A stretch of 64,000 bases of DNA from Icerya purchasi (GCA_039619475.1 CM077115.1:444200792-444264791); one strand, 5' to 3'. Counted from the first letter of the stretch, positions 1 to 11,575 are shown. Translations and numbers: made by a program. Notes: generated from the letters alone by a model not told the origin.

Positions 1-358
1 GCCGTGGAGACAGGAGTAGCTCTTGGGACAGTAAACCAATTCGTAAACGCCAAATGGGTTCCGAAGTTGCTGACGCAATCGCACGCACAGCAGAGGTGAT
101 TTCGTCTTTCGGCTTCGACCTTCTTCCGTACCCTTCATATAGCCCCGATTTGGCGCCAAGTGATTATTACCTATTCCGCCACCTCAAAAAACATTTGGAA
201 GGAACCCCCCCCCCAATGCTTCGAGCGAGAAATTACAGACCGCTGTGTCATTGTGGTTACGTTTACAGCTGATTGACTTGTTCGAAACTGGCATCTAAAA
301 ACTGGTTGGTCGCTGGATTCGTTGCATCGCGTTAAACGGTGAATATGTCGAAGTTTAG
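1..358 (+). pseudogene. mariner-type transposase, C-terminal remnant
   Basis: The remnant encodes the C-terminal part of a Tc1/mariner DDE/D transposase, which cuts and pastes its own element at TA sites. At about 130-190 the frame reads YSPDLAPSDYYLF, the hallmark block around the third catalytic Asp, followed by LKKHLEG. After a C-run at 206-215 the frame shifts. The other frame then gives a typical mariner C-terminus, GRWIRCIALNGEYVEV, ending in TAG at 356-358. The N-terminal DNA-binding domain and the first two catalytic Asp residues lie off the window or are lost. The mariner call is firm; the copy is inactive because of the frameshift. Confidence 0.8.
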
Positions 359-442
359 TATGTCGTTAAAATTGCAATAAAATTCTCTTTCCAATGACCA
401 CCTTTTTTTCTTTGAATAATTAAAATTATGCGCGCTATGAGC

Positions 443-474
443 GAGAAGGCGTTACTTAATGAACAACCCTTGTA
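443..474 (+). repeat. mariner 3' terminal inverted repeat
   Basis: The sequence AGAAGGCGTTACTTAATGAA, running on to ACAACCCTTGTA, has the form of an insect mariner end. Its reverse complement starts TACAAGGGTTGTTCATTAAG. It lies about 85 bp past the transposase stop and abuts a TA, the expected target site. The partner repeat is outside the window. Confidence 0.6.
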
Positions 475-502
475 TTATATATATATATATATATATATAT
501 TT
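475..502. repeat. (TA)n microsatellite
   Basis: About 13 TA dinucleotides follow directly after the mariner terminus, so the element may have inserted beside or into a TA array. Confidence 0.85.
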
Positions 503-2319
503 ATAACACTCGAACTTTCAGACTTCGCCATGAATACACTAACCAAACCCTCGGGTGATATTTTTTGTTTGTAATACTTACAAAAGAGTAAATTTTAATT
601 GACTGCATTATACTTTAAAAATAAATAATAATTTTCGGTTTAGCGATTTCTATTAACTTTCGTAACAGGAAAATATTTCATATTTTATAACGTTTCTTTC
701 ATATTACTCTCGGGACAAGAACCATGTCATTATTGATATATATATATATGTATATGTAAGTAATAAAACATTTGATTAATTTGTGTGGAATAATATAGGG
801 AAAAAAATTCAGAGAAAATGAAAATATGACTTAGAACCTGAATGTTGCAAATTTGTAAATAATTAATAATTTTATAATATAAAAACAGATGCTAAAGAAT
901 GAATTAAAAACATACTCCAAAGGAGAGCAGTGTGTATTTTTTTATTTTTTTTTTTGGAAAAAAAGAACCAAAGAAAAATTACACATCAAGGATAGAACTA
1001 TCTAGAACTCTGCCATCCGCATTGCCATTAGCGCCTTTTAACCAGAATCGCCCTAGTCTAAATAGCGAATCTGGTCTCCCTCCCCTTCACTATAGAAAGT
1101 TAGTCTTGTCCTTCAACTTCTTTACTTCTGTTTGATGCAAATCCTCTTCTTTTCATTCTCCTATTTGAAATAATCCTTCTCTATAAAACACCCTTAGATA
1201 CCTGAATGATTTCAAATTCAACTTCAAATCGCCAATTCTGTCAAATTTTTTTGACCTCTTTAGTTCTGTCAATCTTTGTCAGTTTCTCTCTATGGCTCTT
1301 AACCCTCGTAGATATAAAGTTGAACTTAATCAAATTCTCCGAAACCTCCTCCAAATATCTCATAAATTCAGATTCTCTCAGCAGTATTCTATCACTTCAG
1401 AATCCTCGCACTTTCCAACCTATTTTACAGCGTATTTTTCTCCTACTCAATTTTCTGAGACTTTTCAATTCCCACACGTCAATTTCATATGGATTGTTAT
1501 GATATTTTCGTTTATATTCCGGAGGACCAAAATAACACGGAGATAATGCAACGAAGTCATTGTCTAAGCTGTCAGGGACGCTTCCCTCTTTTCCGAAAAA
1601 TCACCTTCCTGTCTACTTCCAATATCAAGTTCTATATGAAACACTTAATCTCTCAATCCTGACAACAACAGTCCTGCCCAACCCAACCATTAAATCAACT
1701 CCCTAACAATTAAACCTAAAATGCCCCATGGTTCCTGTGTCTAGTCTCTTCCGATCCAAAAGAAAAAATGTCATCCTAATCCGACTCAAAATCTCTTATT
1801 TCGTTTTTATCCACTCACACACAATAAAACAGCTTGAACACTTGCCGTTTCCGTTAAATCTTCATCCTCTCAACATCCCTTGTATCCTAGTATTTTGCTT
1901 TGCACTTCAATCCCAAAGATTCTTTCTCAGTCTTCCTCCATTCCCGAAATTTTCATTCAAGATTCATCTCATAACGACAACTTCTTCCTCTTCCTGAAGA
2001 ATCTCAAACTCCTTCATCTAATCTAATCCCGTTCGCAGTCCTTAGTTGTATATGGCGCCCGATGAGCAGCTCAAAGCACCGGTTTAGGAATATTTTTGTT
2101 TTTGTTTATGTTGGTTTTTTTTTTTTGTTGCCAACAAATAAATACATGTAAATAAAACATTTTTTGCAAAAAAATAGTTGGCAAGGAAAGAAAAAAATGT
2201 TTTGTCGTCGCTATGTTGAACGGTGTGTAGGATACTACATAGTTAATCACGGAAATTAATTTCTTTGAAACCTGCAGAAACTTAGCGAAAAGGTAATATA
2301 AATATAAAAATTTAGTGCA
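503..2319. other. AT-rich spacer with a pyrimidine-rich tract at about 1000-2060
   Basis: No supported gene. From about 1000 to 2060 the plus strand is strongly C/T-rich with short open frames in several phases (932-1135, 1206-1546, 1728-1997). The composition matches the coding strand of family B non-LTR elements elsewhere in this window (29847-36404), so a decayed relative is possible, but I could not align a recognisable domain. A short direct TA array lies at about 737-750. Confidence 0.4.
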
Positions 2320-2341
2320 TTAAGGGGGACGATACATGTAA
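2320..2341 (+). repeat. Kolobok-like left terminal inverted repeat
   Basis: This 22-bp end begins with TTAA and GGGGG. It is the inverted partner of 4357-4378 with two mismatches. Confidence 0.65.
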
Positions 2342-2945
2342 CCGCCTAAATTTTGACCGTTTTTCAGAGGCTTATTTTATAAGAAAGGAAGAAGTAAATA
2401 TTTGTGAAAGTAAGCACATTTATTCATCATATATTTAAATACAAGACACGATGATTTTTTTTTTGATTTTTTTTCAAAATGACCACCGTACTGACCAGTC
2501 TCCTGAGGCTCCCGTGGCGAAAAGCGCCAACCGGCGGGAGTTCTAGCGTCTGTTGTAGTGATCCGAAATCAAAAATTCAAGTTGCAGGGTGTTCAGAAAA
2601 CATGTACTTTCTAGTTGAACCTATAAAAAATCAAATTAGCACGCCTCAGAAAAAAATAGTTTGATTTTTCACCCATTTTTTTTGATGATTTTTGGATCAA
2701 AAATAGTAGTTTTTGATTTTTTTTTTTTTTTTTTAATTTTAGAGGATCAACTAGAAACTAGTACTACAGAGAAGATGTGTACCAAATTTCATCGAATTCG
2801 GTTGAGAACTTTTTGAGTAATCACGCCCGCTAATTTCAAAAAAGTAGTTTCCAGAAAAACGCGTTTAAAGATTTTTGACATACAGAAACTCTATGATTGC
2901 AGCGACTTACCAACTACTAGTCAGCTAGTCAGCGATTCCAGGGCC

Positions 2946-3850
2946 TTATAGCAGTCCTTCGGTGCGTTCGTAGAACTCGTTTTTCTTGTTGAGCTCTTCT
3001 TGACATGCTTGGCGAGCTTTATTAGTAGTCAAAGAGCTGCGCCGATTTTTCATTATTTGTTCATCGATTTTTTCTTGATATGACATGCATTGCCGGCCAA
3101 TTACTATTTGTAAAGAGTTCATTACTTGTAGAAGATATGTACGAGTATATCCATCATTGAACAGTCCAGCTGAGATGTACGCGCTAATTTCAACAATTTT
3201 TAGTCCTGAATTCAAGGGCTTTGGACAGAGACGCTAGATGGTAAAGTTGAAATTCTCATTTGCAAACATCTTTCTAGTAAATTATCCCCGGACAAATTTT
3301 CAAATATCGGTTTTATATGAGTTTAGACTTCAGGATGTAATGGAGCAGAATGTTTAATAAGCTTAGAACTTTCTCTAGAAGCTTCAGCTTTGGGGCCACT
3401 TGCACCAGCTATCGGGACCTGACACAGACCATGTCTCGGGTTGTCATATGTGGAGCACATATGATAGTACGTGGCTATAATTGAATCTTTCAAATGTTCC
3501 TCCGAATAGCTAATCCGTAGAACAAAGAAAAGCTTCGGTGAGTTTGCCTCTTCCTCCTAGTTGGTTGTCTGTTCCAGTTTTTCCGAGACGAGTACTCATC
3601 CTCTTCTCTTTTAATGACTTGAAAGTCGTCGCCATACGGATTCAAATTAAGAATTCCCGTGAAGGTTTTCGAATCTCATCTCTTATATAGTTTCCGTTTT
3701 TTACGCCAAATAAATCTTCGTGTTCTGAAAACGTATCTTTCACAGTTTCGACTTCCATTGCGTCTGAAGAGCCTTTATGGTTTTCTTGGCAGTTTGGTTC
3801 GCGTTCTTCATACCATTCATGATATTCTTCAGTGTTCCACAAGCACAAGT
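2946..3850 (-). pseudogene. Kolobok/Mutator-like transposase remnant
   Basis: The minus strand encodes fragments of the large insect transposase family with a CxxxH/W-rich core. The ORF 3848-3642 contains a motif like CQENHKGSSDAMEVE followed by a degraded YIGDGDS-type block that here reads YIRDEIRKPS, so the expected catalytic Asp cluster is damaged. About 3510-3380 reads IIATYYHMCSTYDNPRHGLC in frame, another family signature. The ORF 3215-2946 is the conserved C-terminal region (LKIVEISAYISAG, then RRSSLTTNKARQA, and a final EGLL). The N-terminal part is missing upstream of 3850. A second diverged copy of the C-terminal block lies at 47813-48065. The family assignment is from remembered signatures, not a search. 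Confidence 0.7.
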
Positions 3851-4356
3851 CACTGTCTCAGCCCTCGACCACTACCACTCAAACACTAACGCGTCTCTAC
3901 CCTGATGCGACCATGCAAACGACCGGGCTTACTACGGAACACGGGGATTTTTGGTGTTGTCCAAGTAAGCATCCTTGACACGACGAAGCAGCGATGTAAC
4001 CTAGAACGACGTTTGAGAGATCGCGAATTAATGAACAATCAAAGATTAATTTCTAACTCAAATGTCGTCATGAAATAGCGCTATGCATACCAAATCTGTA
4101 TCACTATACAGCTGTTCTTTTCACGAAATCAAGAAACAAAAGAGTTCAGGTCTTCAATGTAAAAGGTCCCAAGGTCAGTAATCCGAGAAGAGCAGGTATT
4201 AAGAGCCGACCGCTCTAATACAGATCTAATAGCACTTAGGCGCTGAGTTGAGGCGGGACACTTTAACGAGTTATAATTCGAAAAATAATAAGAATTTAAT
4301 TTTGAAAATTTACAGGCATATTTTTAATGGAAAAAAAAATCAATTTTTTAAAAATT

Positions 4357-4378
4357 TTACATGTATCGCCCTCCTTAA
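4357..4378 (-). repeat. Kolobok-like right terminal inverted repeat
   Basis: ACATGTATCGCCCTCCTTAA is the inverted partner of 2320-2341, and TTAA forms its outer edge. Confidence 0.65.
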
Positions 4379-4651
4379 ATAATTTGATTTACTGTTCAGC
4401 AAGTATAAAAGGCCACTTTTTAATTATAGAAAAAAAAAAAAACAAAAACAAAAAAAACGAAATAATTTTTTGCAACCAAAAATTTCTAAATAACTTTTTT
4501 GATTTGTAAAACCAACTCTGTATTGTTCTGAAAAACAGTATTTACTAAATTGTGTTATTTGAAGACTATTCTTAATCTTTAGATTCTTCTGACCGTTGCT
4601 GCGCCGACTTGTACTAATTTAATATGATAAACAATCGTCAATAACGTGAAC

Positions 4652-5380
4652 AAAAATTTTTATTAAATATTAATATCCACTGATATGCGCTTCGGAGTTG
4701 AAAACTCCATAATCACGCTGATAACTAGTGATGAATAGGTCCAGAAGGATCATAGCGGAGTTGATGATGTATAATAACTTCGACTACAATTCCGGACACG
4801 TATTCGCAACTTCGAACATACGAACTAAAGCGATGAATGTTTTACAGATGGCTCCGTTATAGAAGCTGAAATACAGATCTTAATCGGAAGAAGAATAGCC
4901 TATTTCTTTTCTGCGTTTTATACAGGGAATGAATATCTGAGAGCAGAAGCGCGCTAGATATCAGGCGGAAAAGTGAAAAATGACAACATCGGAATTAGAA
5001 GAAAAAGAAAAACTTAATCGTTTTTTCAGCAGACACACAGCTCTCTCTCTGTATGGTGTTATATACTCTAAAAATAATTAGCTATTTTGCAATTTTCTTC
5101 TCTTTTTCTATAACACATTTAATTTAAATCTAACGCCGATTAACACTGCATCGAGAACCAGTGCAAACTATTTCCAATATTTGAGTGAAATACATAAATG
5201 CCGAACGATCCGTATGAGTCCGATTACACGTATCTGCTGAAATGCATCTCGATCTTGCGATTCAGTCTCGAATCCGTTTCCAAAGAAATAATGAACTTAC
5301 CTATTACTGCTACCACGTTTATGGAATTTTCAACTCCGAAACATATTATCGGCGAATATTAATATTTAATAAAAATATTA
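4652..5380. repeat. inverted-repeat element, possible MITE
   Basis: A left arm at 4652-4718 and a right arm at 5314-5380 are reverse complements over about 60 bp. The shared core is GGAGTTTTCAACTCCGAA followed by ATATTAATATTTAATAAAAA. The 0.6-kb interior has weaker complementary stretches just inside the arms and no coding frame. This looks like a non-autonomous DNA transposon or an old inverted duplication. No clear target duplication was seen. Confidence 0.55.
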
Positions 5381-6082
5381 TTAAATTAATAACATTACTA
5401 AATTTAAATAGTATAGTTTTTGTATTTATAATACGGTAGGCGCCAGTTATTAAAATACCCCCCCCCCCCGTGTATTTATATCGTCAGAGTCATTAAAAAA
5501 TGTCAAGCGCAATGAAGCGTCCGCCAGCAGTTTTTGAATCACACTCTGTGTTTAAGTGCGTTTTTTTTTAAATTTTATATCGGAAAATTTTTGTGCCTAA
5601 TTAACACTCGCCCTGTTTTCTTAAATCCTTGTAAATATTTCTTTAAATATCGTCTTAATATTTGTGTACTCCTCTTATACATTTTGTGTGCATATTCTAT
5701 CCTATAACTCTACCTTTGATAGACACAACCTAAATCGTGCTACATCCGACTTTGCTCCGTATTCCGGTCAATGTTTTTTTTCCATGATTGGTTTGAAGAA
5801 AAAGAAAAAAAAAATCGTTTAAATATCTAAATAATTCTGTGTACATTTAACTTTAGTTTATATCCTTCTCGCATTCGTTCAGTTCTTTCAAATGAAAAAC
5901 ACGCGTAAACATAGAGTAGTTGAACTATAATTCGAATTTTGATTAAAATTTCTCAGTTATAAACACTTCATTTGGTAAGTCGGCGGTCATTAGCAACTGT
6001 AATTAACGTTTAATTCTTAACCGAAGTCGCGAAGAATTAATCGAACACGCACGTATATAGTGTATAAAAACTGGTGTCCTAA
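5381..6082. other. AT-rich spacer
   Basis: Holds a C-run at 5458-5469 and a 24-codon mini-ORF at 5500-5571 with an insect-like AAAAATG start context, possibly a 5' exon but unsupported. Nothing else is recognisable. Confidence 0.4.
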
Positions 6083-6373
6083 TGCGAGCACTATCGTTTT
6101 TCGACAGATGTTAGAGTCGAACTTAGTGTGCCGAACGGGGAAAACGGTCAACATGAAGCAAATATAGACTTAGACGATTTGCTGGCATCGTGGCGTGCCC
6201 GCACCAATAACGGGGCTGATCTCCGAGACCTTGTCAGTGATCTAGTGAGCAATAGTAGTATCAATCACCGTGACAATAACAATGAAAGCACGGAAAACGA
6301 ACTAAACGAATCGGGAGATTCGGCCGAAGAAAATGACACATTCGACCGTGACGAGTCGGATGAAGAAGACTGA
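6083..6373 (+). CDS. possible terminal exon of a host gene, acidic C-terminus
   Basis: An open frame runs from just after TAA at 6080-6082 to TGA at 6371-6373 without an ATG near its start. A pyrimidine-rich stretch ending TTTTTCGACAG at 6097-6107 could be a 3' splice acceptor, giving an exon 6108-6373 entered in phase 2. The predicted tail contains LDDLLASWRAR, then LRDLVSDLVSN, and ends in a very acidic Ser/Asp/Glu stretch (DESDEED). GC content is clearly above that of the flanks. Two AATAAA signals follow at 6611 and 6625. I do not recognise the protein. It could instead be chance coding in a GC island; no upstream exon was identified. Confidence 0.35.
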   Translation, partial: CEHYRFSTDVRVELSVPNGENGQHEANIDLDDLLASWRARTNNGADLRDLVSDLVSNSSINHRDNNNESTENELNESGDSAEENDTFDRDESDEED

Positions 6374-6610
6374 AGTAAACGGTGGCCGTAATGAGGGTCC
6401 ACGTCGAATTAATTGCAATATGCGTCTCTTGTCGCGTACATTGTTGAGTTTAGAACTCTAGTCGTTAGCATTTAATTCCGCTTCAAAAGTTCTGTTTTAT
6501 TAGCAAAAACCTTTCCGAAGTATTTTTGTTATTAAAAAATTTCACTTGTAAATTTTACGCATAATTCGTTATCATTTTTCTTTAACTATAATTACTTTTT
6601 ATTTTTAAGA

Positions 6611-6630
6611 AATAAATGAATTTTAATAAA
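6611..6630 (+). terminator. candidate polyadenylation signals
   Basis: Two AATAAA hexamers (6611-6616 and 6625-6630) lie about 240 bp past the acidic ORF stop, as expected for a short 3' UTR. The hexamer is common in AT-rich DNA, so this is weak support. Confidence 0.3.
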
Positions 6631-8667
6631 ACTGTCAATACTGCATCGCTTATAGTGTGGGGTTTTTCAGCATAACATTTCTATGTATGTTTTGTATATG
6701 TATTTTTGCTACACATATATAAAGTTACCTCAGTTGCTGGTTAAAAATCATAAAAAACCTAATAGATAATATTTCTTTTTCATAACCAATATATCCATTG
6801 CGTATACACAGGATGTTTTACTGACAAGCCGTCTCTAGCTTGTTGATTATGTATATTTTATAATTCCATATCACTGGTTTTTTTTTTGTTGTTTTCTTTT
6901 TTAATTAATATTAAAAAAACAAAACAAAAAGAAAAAAAAACAAAGTTTTTGAAGAATACATGTGATACTTGTACAAATTTTTATTGGCGAATCAATCTGG
7001 TTCTCGAAGCTGTAGAGTCTTAGATCTTTCGAGAGATACCGAGCCACATATTTCCTTAAAATTTTTGACTAGAAAGTTTACATCTATCGAACATATTATT
7101 GAATGTGTTATATTTACGAAAAAAATTGTTTACTACCTAATTCGAAAATTGCGTATTCGGCATAGATTTTAAGGTGTACGTAATAATTTTAGACAAAATG
7201 ATTTTTTAAATACTATTTATTCAAATAAAAAAAAAAAAAAAAAAAAAATAATAATAAGAACACTTGCAATTTTACACAAGAGCTATTGCAGTAAAGCGAT
7301 CTACCATAACTTTGAAACATCCGAACAAAAGATGAAGCTTCTTTTTAGATAACAGTGATTTCGAGAAATATATTATTATTATGAATGGTAAACGAGATAG
7401 TTGTTTTGCATAATCTACGACAGCGTAACATCGATTAATGGGGTGAGTTTTATAGTCGTAATGATTAAAAATGAAGATGTGTATGTTTTGTACAGAACGT
7501 GTGTGTATATGGAATTTTATAAGAACACGCTGCTAGCCGAATAATATTAATATCTATAATAATTCATATTTCATTTCTGTTATGTAAAAAAGTTTTAATA
7601 TTTTTGGGCATAACGATTTTAGTTTTAAATAACGTGATGATTTGCTTAATAGCCAGAAATAATTGGTTGGATTTTATTATTGCGCATATTAATACATTTT
7701 TTTTCTGATATTAAAAATATATCGTTAAGTTCTCAATTTTAATTTATTTCACGCTATATTTGAAATGTATTGAACACCGAGGAAAATTTTAAACAGGTAT
7801 ATTCATAAACAATAGTTAATAGTGCGACTGAGTGATTCACAGGGGTTGGCGAACGAAGCGAGCATAAACCAAGCCCCCCCCCAATCCCCTAATATTTTAT
7901 ATTGAAATCTTATTAAAAACACCATTAAAAATGATACTTATGCTTTGCTAAAACGGCGTTAAAGAAATTTTTTAAGAATCGTAATGGATGTTCTAATCTC
8001 TTCCATACTGCCTCCGCGAGCAGGAGAGCACGACGCTACTGCTGTGCGGACCGTTAGTGAAGTCGAAAACTCTTGTTGATTATTCATCTCATCATTTGTG
8101 CTATAGATAAATAATAATTTTTACGCTAGATTGAAAAACCGAAAATTATGATCTGGCTAAAAAAAAAAAGATAATATAAATAAGATATCATAAGAAGTAA
8201 AACGAGTTTTTTCTTTTCATTTCATTTCATTTTTCATTTATTTTTATCCGTAAAATATGAGTAACAGAATATTCAATCTATAAGTGTCTCTATCGATGGT
8301 TAACAACATGCGCGAGCCCAATGCAGACGTGATTAGCTCCTTTTGAGTAAGTTCCTTTATTTTTATTTTTGAGTTAAAATCGTGTATTTGAATAAAATTT
8401 ACAACTTGGTTATTTTTTCATCGATAAGCGATGTTAACTGAATTCATTTTTTTCTTTTTCCCCTCAATAATTACATTATTCACTCGCTATCAAAAACATG
8501 TTACCATATAAACGTCGTTTAACATTATTTTAAATATTCGGTGTGTTTGTAAAGTGTTTTTGTTTTTTGATTGTATGTATTGTAATTTTTTATTTATACG
8601 TATATCGTATTATATATGTTTATCACTGTATTTGTTGTTGATACACATTGTTAACATTATAATTATG
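6631..8667. other. AT-rich non-coding stretch
   Basis: No gene, RNA or repeat family recognised. It holds A/T homopolymers (about 7228-7249), a C-run at 7877-7886, and a short GC-richer patch around 8000-8080. Confidence 0.5.
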
Positions 8668-8909
8668 ATAAAAATAAACTTCAATACTTTTTTAACAATT
8701 ATATATACATATATAATTTTTAAATCCCCGACGCGTATCGAAGCAAACACTTCATGTTTACGGGAGTAATTATAATATAAATAATGAAGAACAATAACTA
8801 CATTTAAAAAATAACACAGAAAAAGGTCAATATTAAAGTCGATATTGAATAAGTACTAAATATATAATTTAAAAGTGAAAAATATAAAAATAAAAATAAA
8901 AATGACCTA

Positions 8910-8969
<60 letters not shown>

Positions 8970-9005
8970 GTTAAAAAAGTGTTGAAGTTTATTTTTTTGT
9001 CATAA
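8668..9005. repeat. inverted-repeat MITE with a central (TA)n array
   Basis: The left arm at about 8668-8712 (AAAATAAACTTCAATACTTT and onward) is the reverse complement of about 8960-9000 (TTGTTAAAAAAGTGTTGAAG and onward) with very few mismatches, and weaker complementarity extends outward on both sides. The interior has a (TA)n run at about 8917-8966 against the right arm and no coding frame. It is probably a short non-autonomous DNA element. Confidence 0.6.
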
Positions 9006-9133
9006 CTATATGTTTATGATAACTGTAAGTACGTTTAAAAGCGCGTACGCGTTTATTACCCCCTTTTAAATATACTTATATTTCAACGGCTCTATTGTTT
9101 ACATTAACGTAAAAAGATAATTAAAAATTCACA

Positions 9134-9419
9134 AATATACAATAAATAAATTCCGTAATAACAAAAACGGAAATATGTATAAATTATATTTAAATAAATT
9201 CAAATTAGAATACCTCTCAATTTAAAGAGAAACGTTTCCTGCAATAGACGGATCAGTGTGCGTTTTAGTTTTAATTAAGTATACTGTTTATTGTTAATTA
9301 ATGATATAGCCCGAAAACGTTTCTCTTTAAATTGAGAGGTATTTTAATTTTAATTTATTTAAATATAATTTATACATATTTCTGTTTTTGTTATTACGGA
9401 ATTTATTTATTGTATATTT
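9134..9419. repeat. foldback element with about 104-bp arms
   Basis: The arm 9134-9237 is the reverse complement of 9315-9419 apart from a few substitutions and short indels. Outer ends read AAATATACAATAAATAAATT and inner ends read AGAGAAACGTTT. The loop is about 77 bp. The high arm identity suggests a fairly recent insertion or gene conversion. There is no coding capacity. Confidence 0.75.
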
Positions 9420-10239
9420 AGAAATATTAGCAAACAGGTTACGGATTTATCTACATATTTAAGTGAATTAATCTAGCGCAAGCGATAGATTATTATATGA
9501 GTAAACTAAAAGTGGGAGCTATAAGAAGTGCAAAAGTCGGTGCGAGTAAAAGTTTAAGCGTTAATATCCGAATGTAGTTCATAGCCAACATTATTTTAAA
9601 GATTGCTGTGTGAGCAAAAAATATTATCCCAAATGTATGCTGCAATGTATAAAATTAACAACTTTTATGAACGATCGAACAGAACTTTTTACATCAGTTT
9701 TCAAAACCGGTCTTTCGTATACTATGCAGTGTATATAATAATAACTACGTCTATTTTATCCGCGAAACTATAATGTTATATCCGGTTAATTACGATTGTT
9801 TATTTTGTTCGTTTTCATTTGATGAAAGAAATGTCGAAGGGTTTGTTTGTTTTTTTTTTTTGTTTAAAAATTAACTTAAAAACGAACGTAGTCTAACGGG
9901 ATTTGAATTTAAAAAGGAATTAACCGTTCGAAGAATGTTTTAATTTCAACAATTTCGGCCGTCTGAGTAAATTTCAATCGATAAGAAAAAAATCGTTAAA
10001 AGGTATTTTCGAAATTCTACATATGATTTAGTTAAATAGATTTGCGGACTGTACGGAAAAACAGGTATTATAATTTAATAATTTTCCTCAAAAATTTAAA
10101 TTCATAAAAACATTATTTTTTTCCTAGTATAGAATTTAGCCAAAAATACGTGTGATATTATAATGATAAGAACAATTTAAAAACTTCCAATGAAAATATT
10201 TCAAGAAATAGGATATACTCACTGTCCCAATATAATAAA
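9420..10239. other. AT-rich spacer
   Basis: No supported feature between the foldback element and the decayed reverse transcriptase segment. Confidence 0.4.
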
Positions 10240-10900
10240 TGAATGTGTACACTTAATGGGAAAAAGAAATTAATGTGAAATGAACAATTGCCAAAAGTTA
10301 AAAATAGTAACACAATATAAATATTTCCAGGTAGTAATATGATGACGAGCTAACACTTAAGATAGGACGTACATATGGAACGTATTGCAAAGAAAATAAG
10401 GGCAATATTACCAGCTTTGAATACATTAAAGAAACATGCAAAACATTAAAAATAGTTTATATTATTCGCTAGTAAATTCGAGGATCGGATCCATGGAATT
10501 TGGGCATTTGGCGAGGACAGTATATAAGCTGCGAATAAAATGCTTGAAATTAATAGCAAATCCTTAAGGGAAAAACTGGAAGTGAAATAATGAATAAGCG
10601 TAACATGTAGTTATTAGTAAAGATTTGGCAATACATAGTAACCGGAAAGAAAATTCAGTTGAAGGAAAAGATAGAATACGAACTGAAGAAAAATTATATG
10701 TACGTACCAACTGTCGTTAGCAAAAACAAACAGACAAATATATAGCTCCTCAGATGTTAAAATACCTAAGGAAATAATAATAGAGGGGAAGAAAAAGAAA
10801 ATAAAGGAAGAGGATTAGAAAGAAGGAAATGTAAACCAAATAACACAAGAGATAATGCGCAAGGAAACAATGGCTAATAAAAATAACAACCGAAGAAGAA
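10240..10900 (+). pseudogene. decayed non-LTR reverse transcriptase tail, CR1/Daphne-like
   Basis: Plus-strand frames, broken by several stops, recall the region after the RT palm domain. About 10380-10440 reads RIAKKIRAILPALNTLKKHA, followed at about 10490-10560 by a degraded counterpart of the HYGIxAWG motif and then NKMLEINSKSL. The layout parallels element F at 26824-27100 (SKIRQSIPVLHKIKQ, then YGIQIWGEA, then KISKIQKRCLKLI). A 3' A-rich, purine-rich zone follows. The copy is old and non-functional; the clade is inferred only from that parallel. Confidence 0.45.
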
Positions 10901-10974
10901 AAGGAAAACATATGTAAAGTTTTCTCCATTTTTTATGAAAATAAATGCTTCCTTTAAAAAAACTCTTTAAAAAG

Positions 10975-11575
10975 TAAATCAAAGTATTGGCCACCGCTAG
11001 TCACTACTTTTTCTTATCTTTTCGGCAACGTTTGAATTCTACTCCCAAACAAAAAAAAAAAAAGCGACGACTCGTCTTACTCATTTTTTGGTATCTTCAT
11101 AAGAAATGAAATGCTGCTCAGTGAGGCAGCGTGAGTCGTCAATCGGAATAAGTAGTAATCAGAAGAACCAGTATTTGCAAAGTACAGCGATTGGAGTAGG
11201 ACTTCCTATTTCATCGTTTCTAGGTAGGTTTTGGCCACTGATCACGAAGTCACCTTGTTGCGTCTCTCGTTGCATTGCAGCCGTTTTTCCTTCAATGTTC
11301 GGCTCGAACGCATCAGTTTCGTTCGACCGAGATCTCCCCTGTGATGGTTTGGTTGGCTTTTGGAGCAGCTCGTAATAAACTACGCCCACATGATCCCACT
11401 AAATGCAAAGCAGGAGTTTGGAACTATCTTTTTGATGTTGATGTTACTGCTCGGCTTAGCGCATGATTTTTGTCGCTTGGGATTACTGTATTGTATCCGC
11501 TTTTCATCATCGGTACGATACGATGTAAGAATCCGTTTCTTTTTGGCCCGAGGCCACGAAAAATTTTTCCTTCAT
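10975..11575 (-). pseudogene. mariner transposase fragment
   Basis: Read on the minus strand, the segment carries mariner landmarks in order but in shifting frames: FLHRIV (about 11565), VTSTSKR, a degraded WWD region, VVYYELL (about 11385-11365), KTAAMQRETQ, then LTEQHFIS (about 11115) and a degraded C-terminus. It directly abuts the truncated reverse transcriptase of the family B element at 11576-14878. An in-frame fusion ORF runs across the junction (11885-11424), from RT sequence into mariner sequence. The fragment is dead and lacks clear terminal repeats. Confidence 0.75.

Larger units (their letters stand above)
2320..4378 (-). mobile_element. Kolobok-like DNA transposon flanked by TTAA
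   Basis: Two ends match as an inverted repeat. The left end TTAAGGGGGACGATACATGT (2320-2339) and the reverse complement of the right end, TTAAGGAGGGCGATACATGT (from 4378 inward), differ at 2 of 20 positions. TTAA lies at both outer edges, so the target duplication is probably TTAA, as in Kolobok and piggyBac. The enclosed 2.06 kb carries a minus-strand transposase of the insect type annotated as Mutator-like or Kolobok (see 2946-3850). The element is non-autonomous now because the frame is broken. TTAA specificity argues for Kolobok rather than true Mutator, which makes 8-11 bp duplications. Confidence 0.65.

Noticed and set aside
5500..5571. 24-codon ORF with good start context as a first exon
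   Set aside because: No donor site in a phase that joins the frame at 6108; too short to support.
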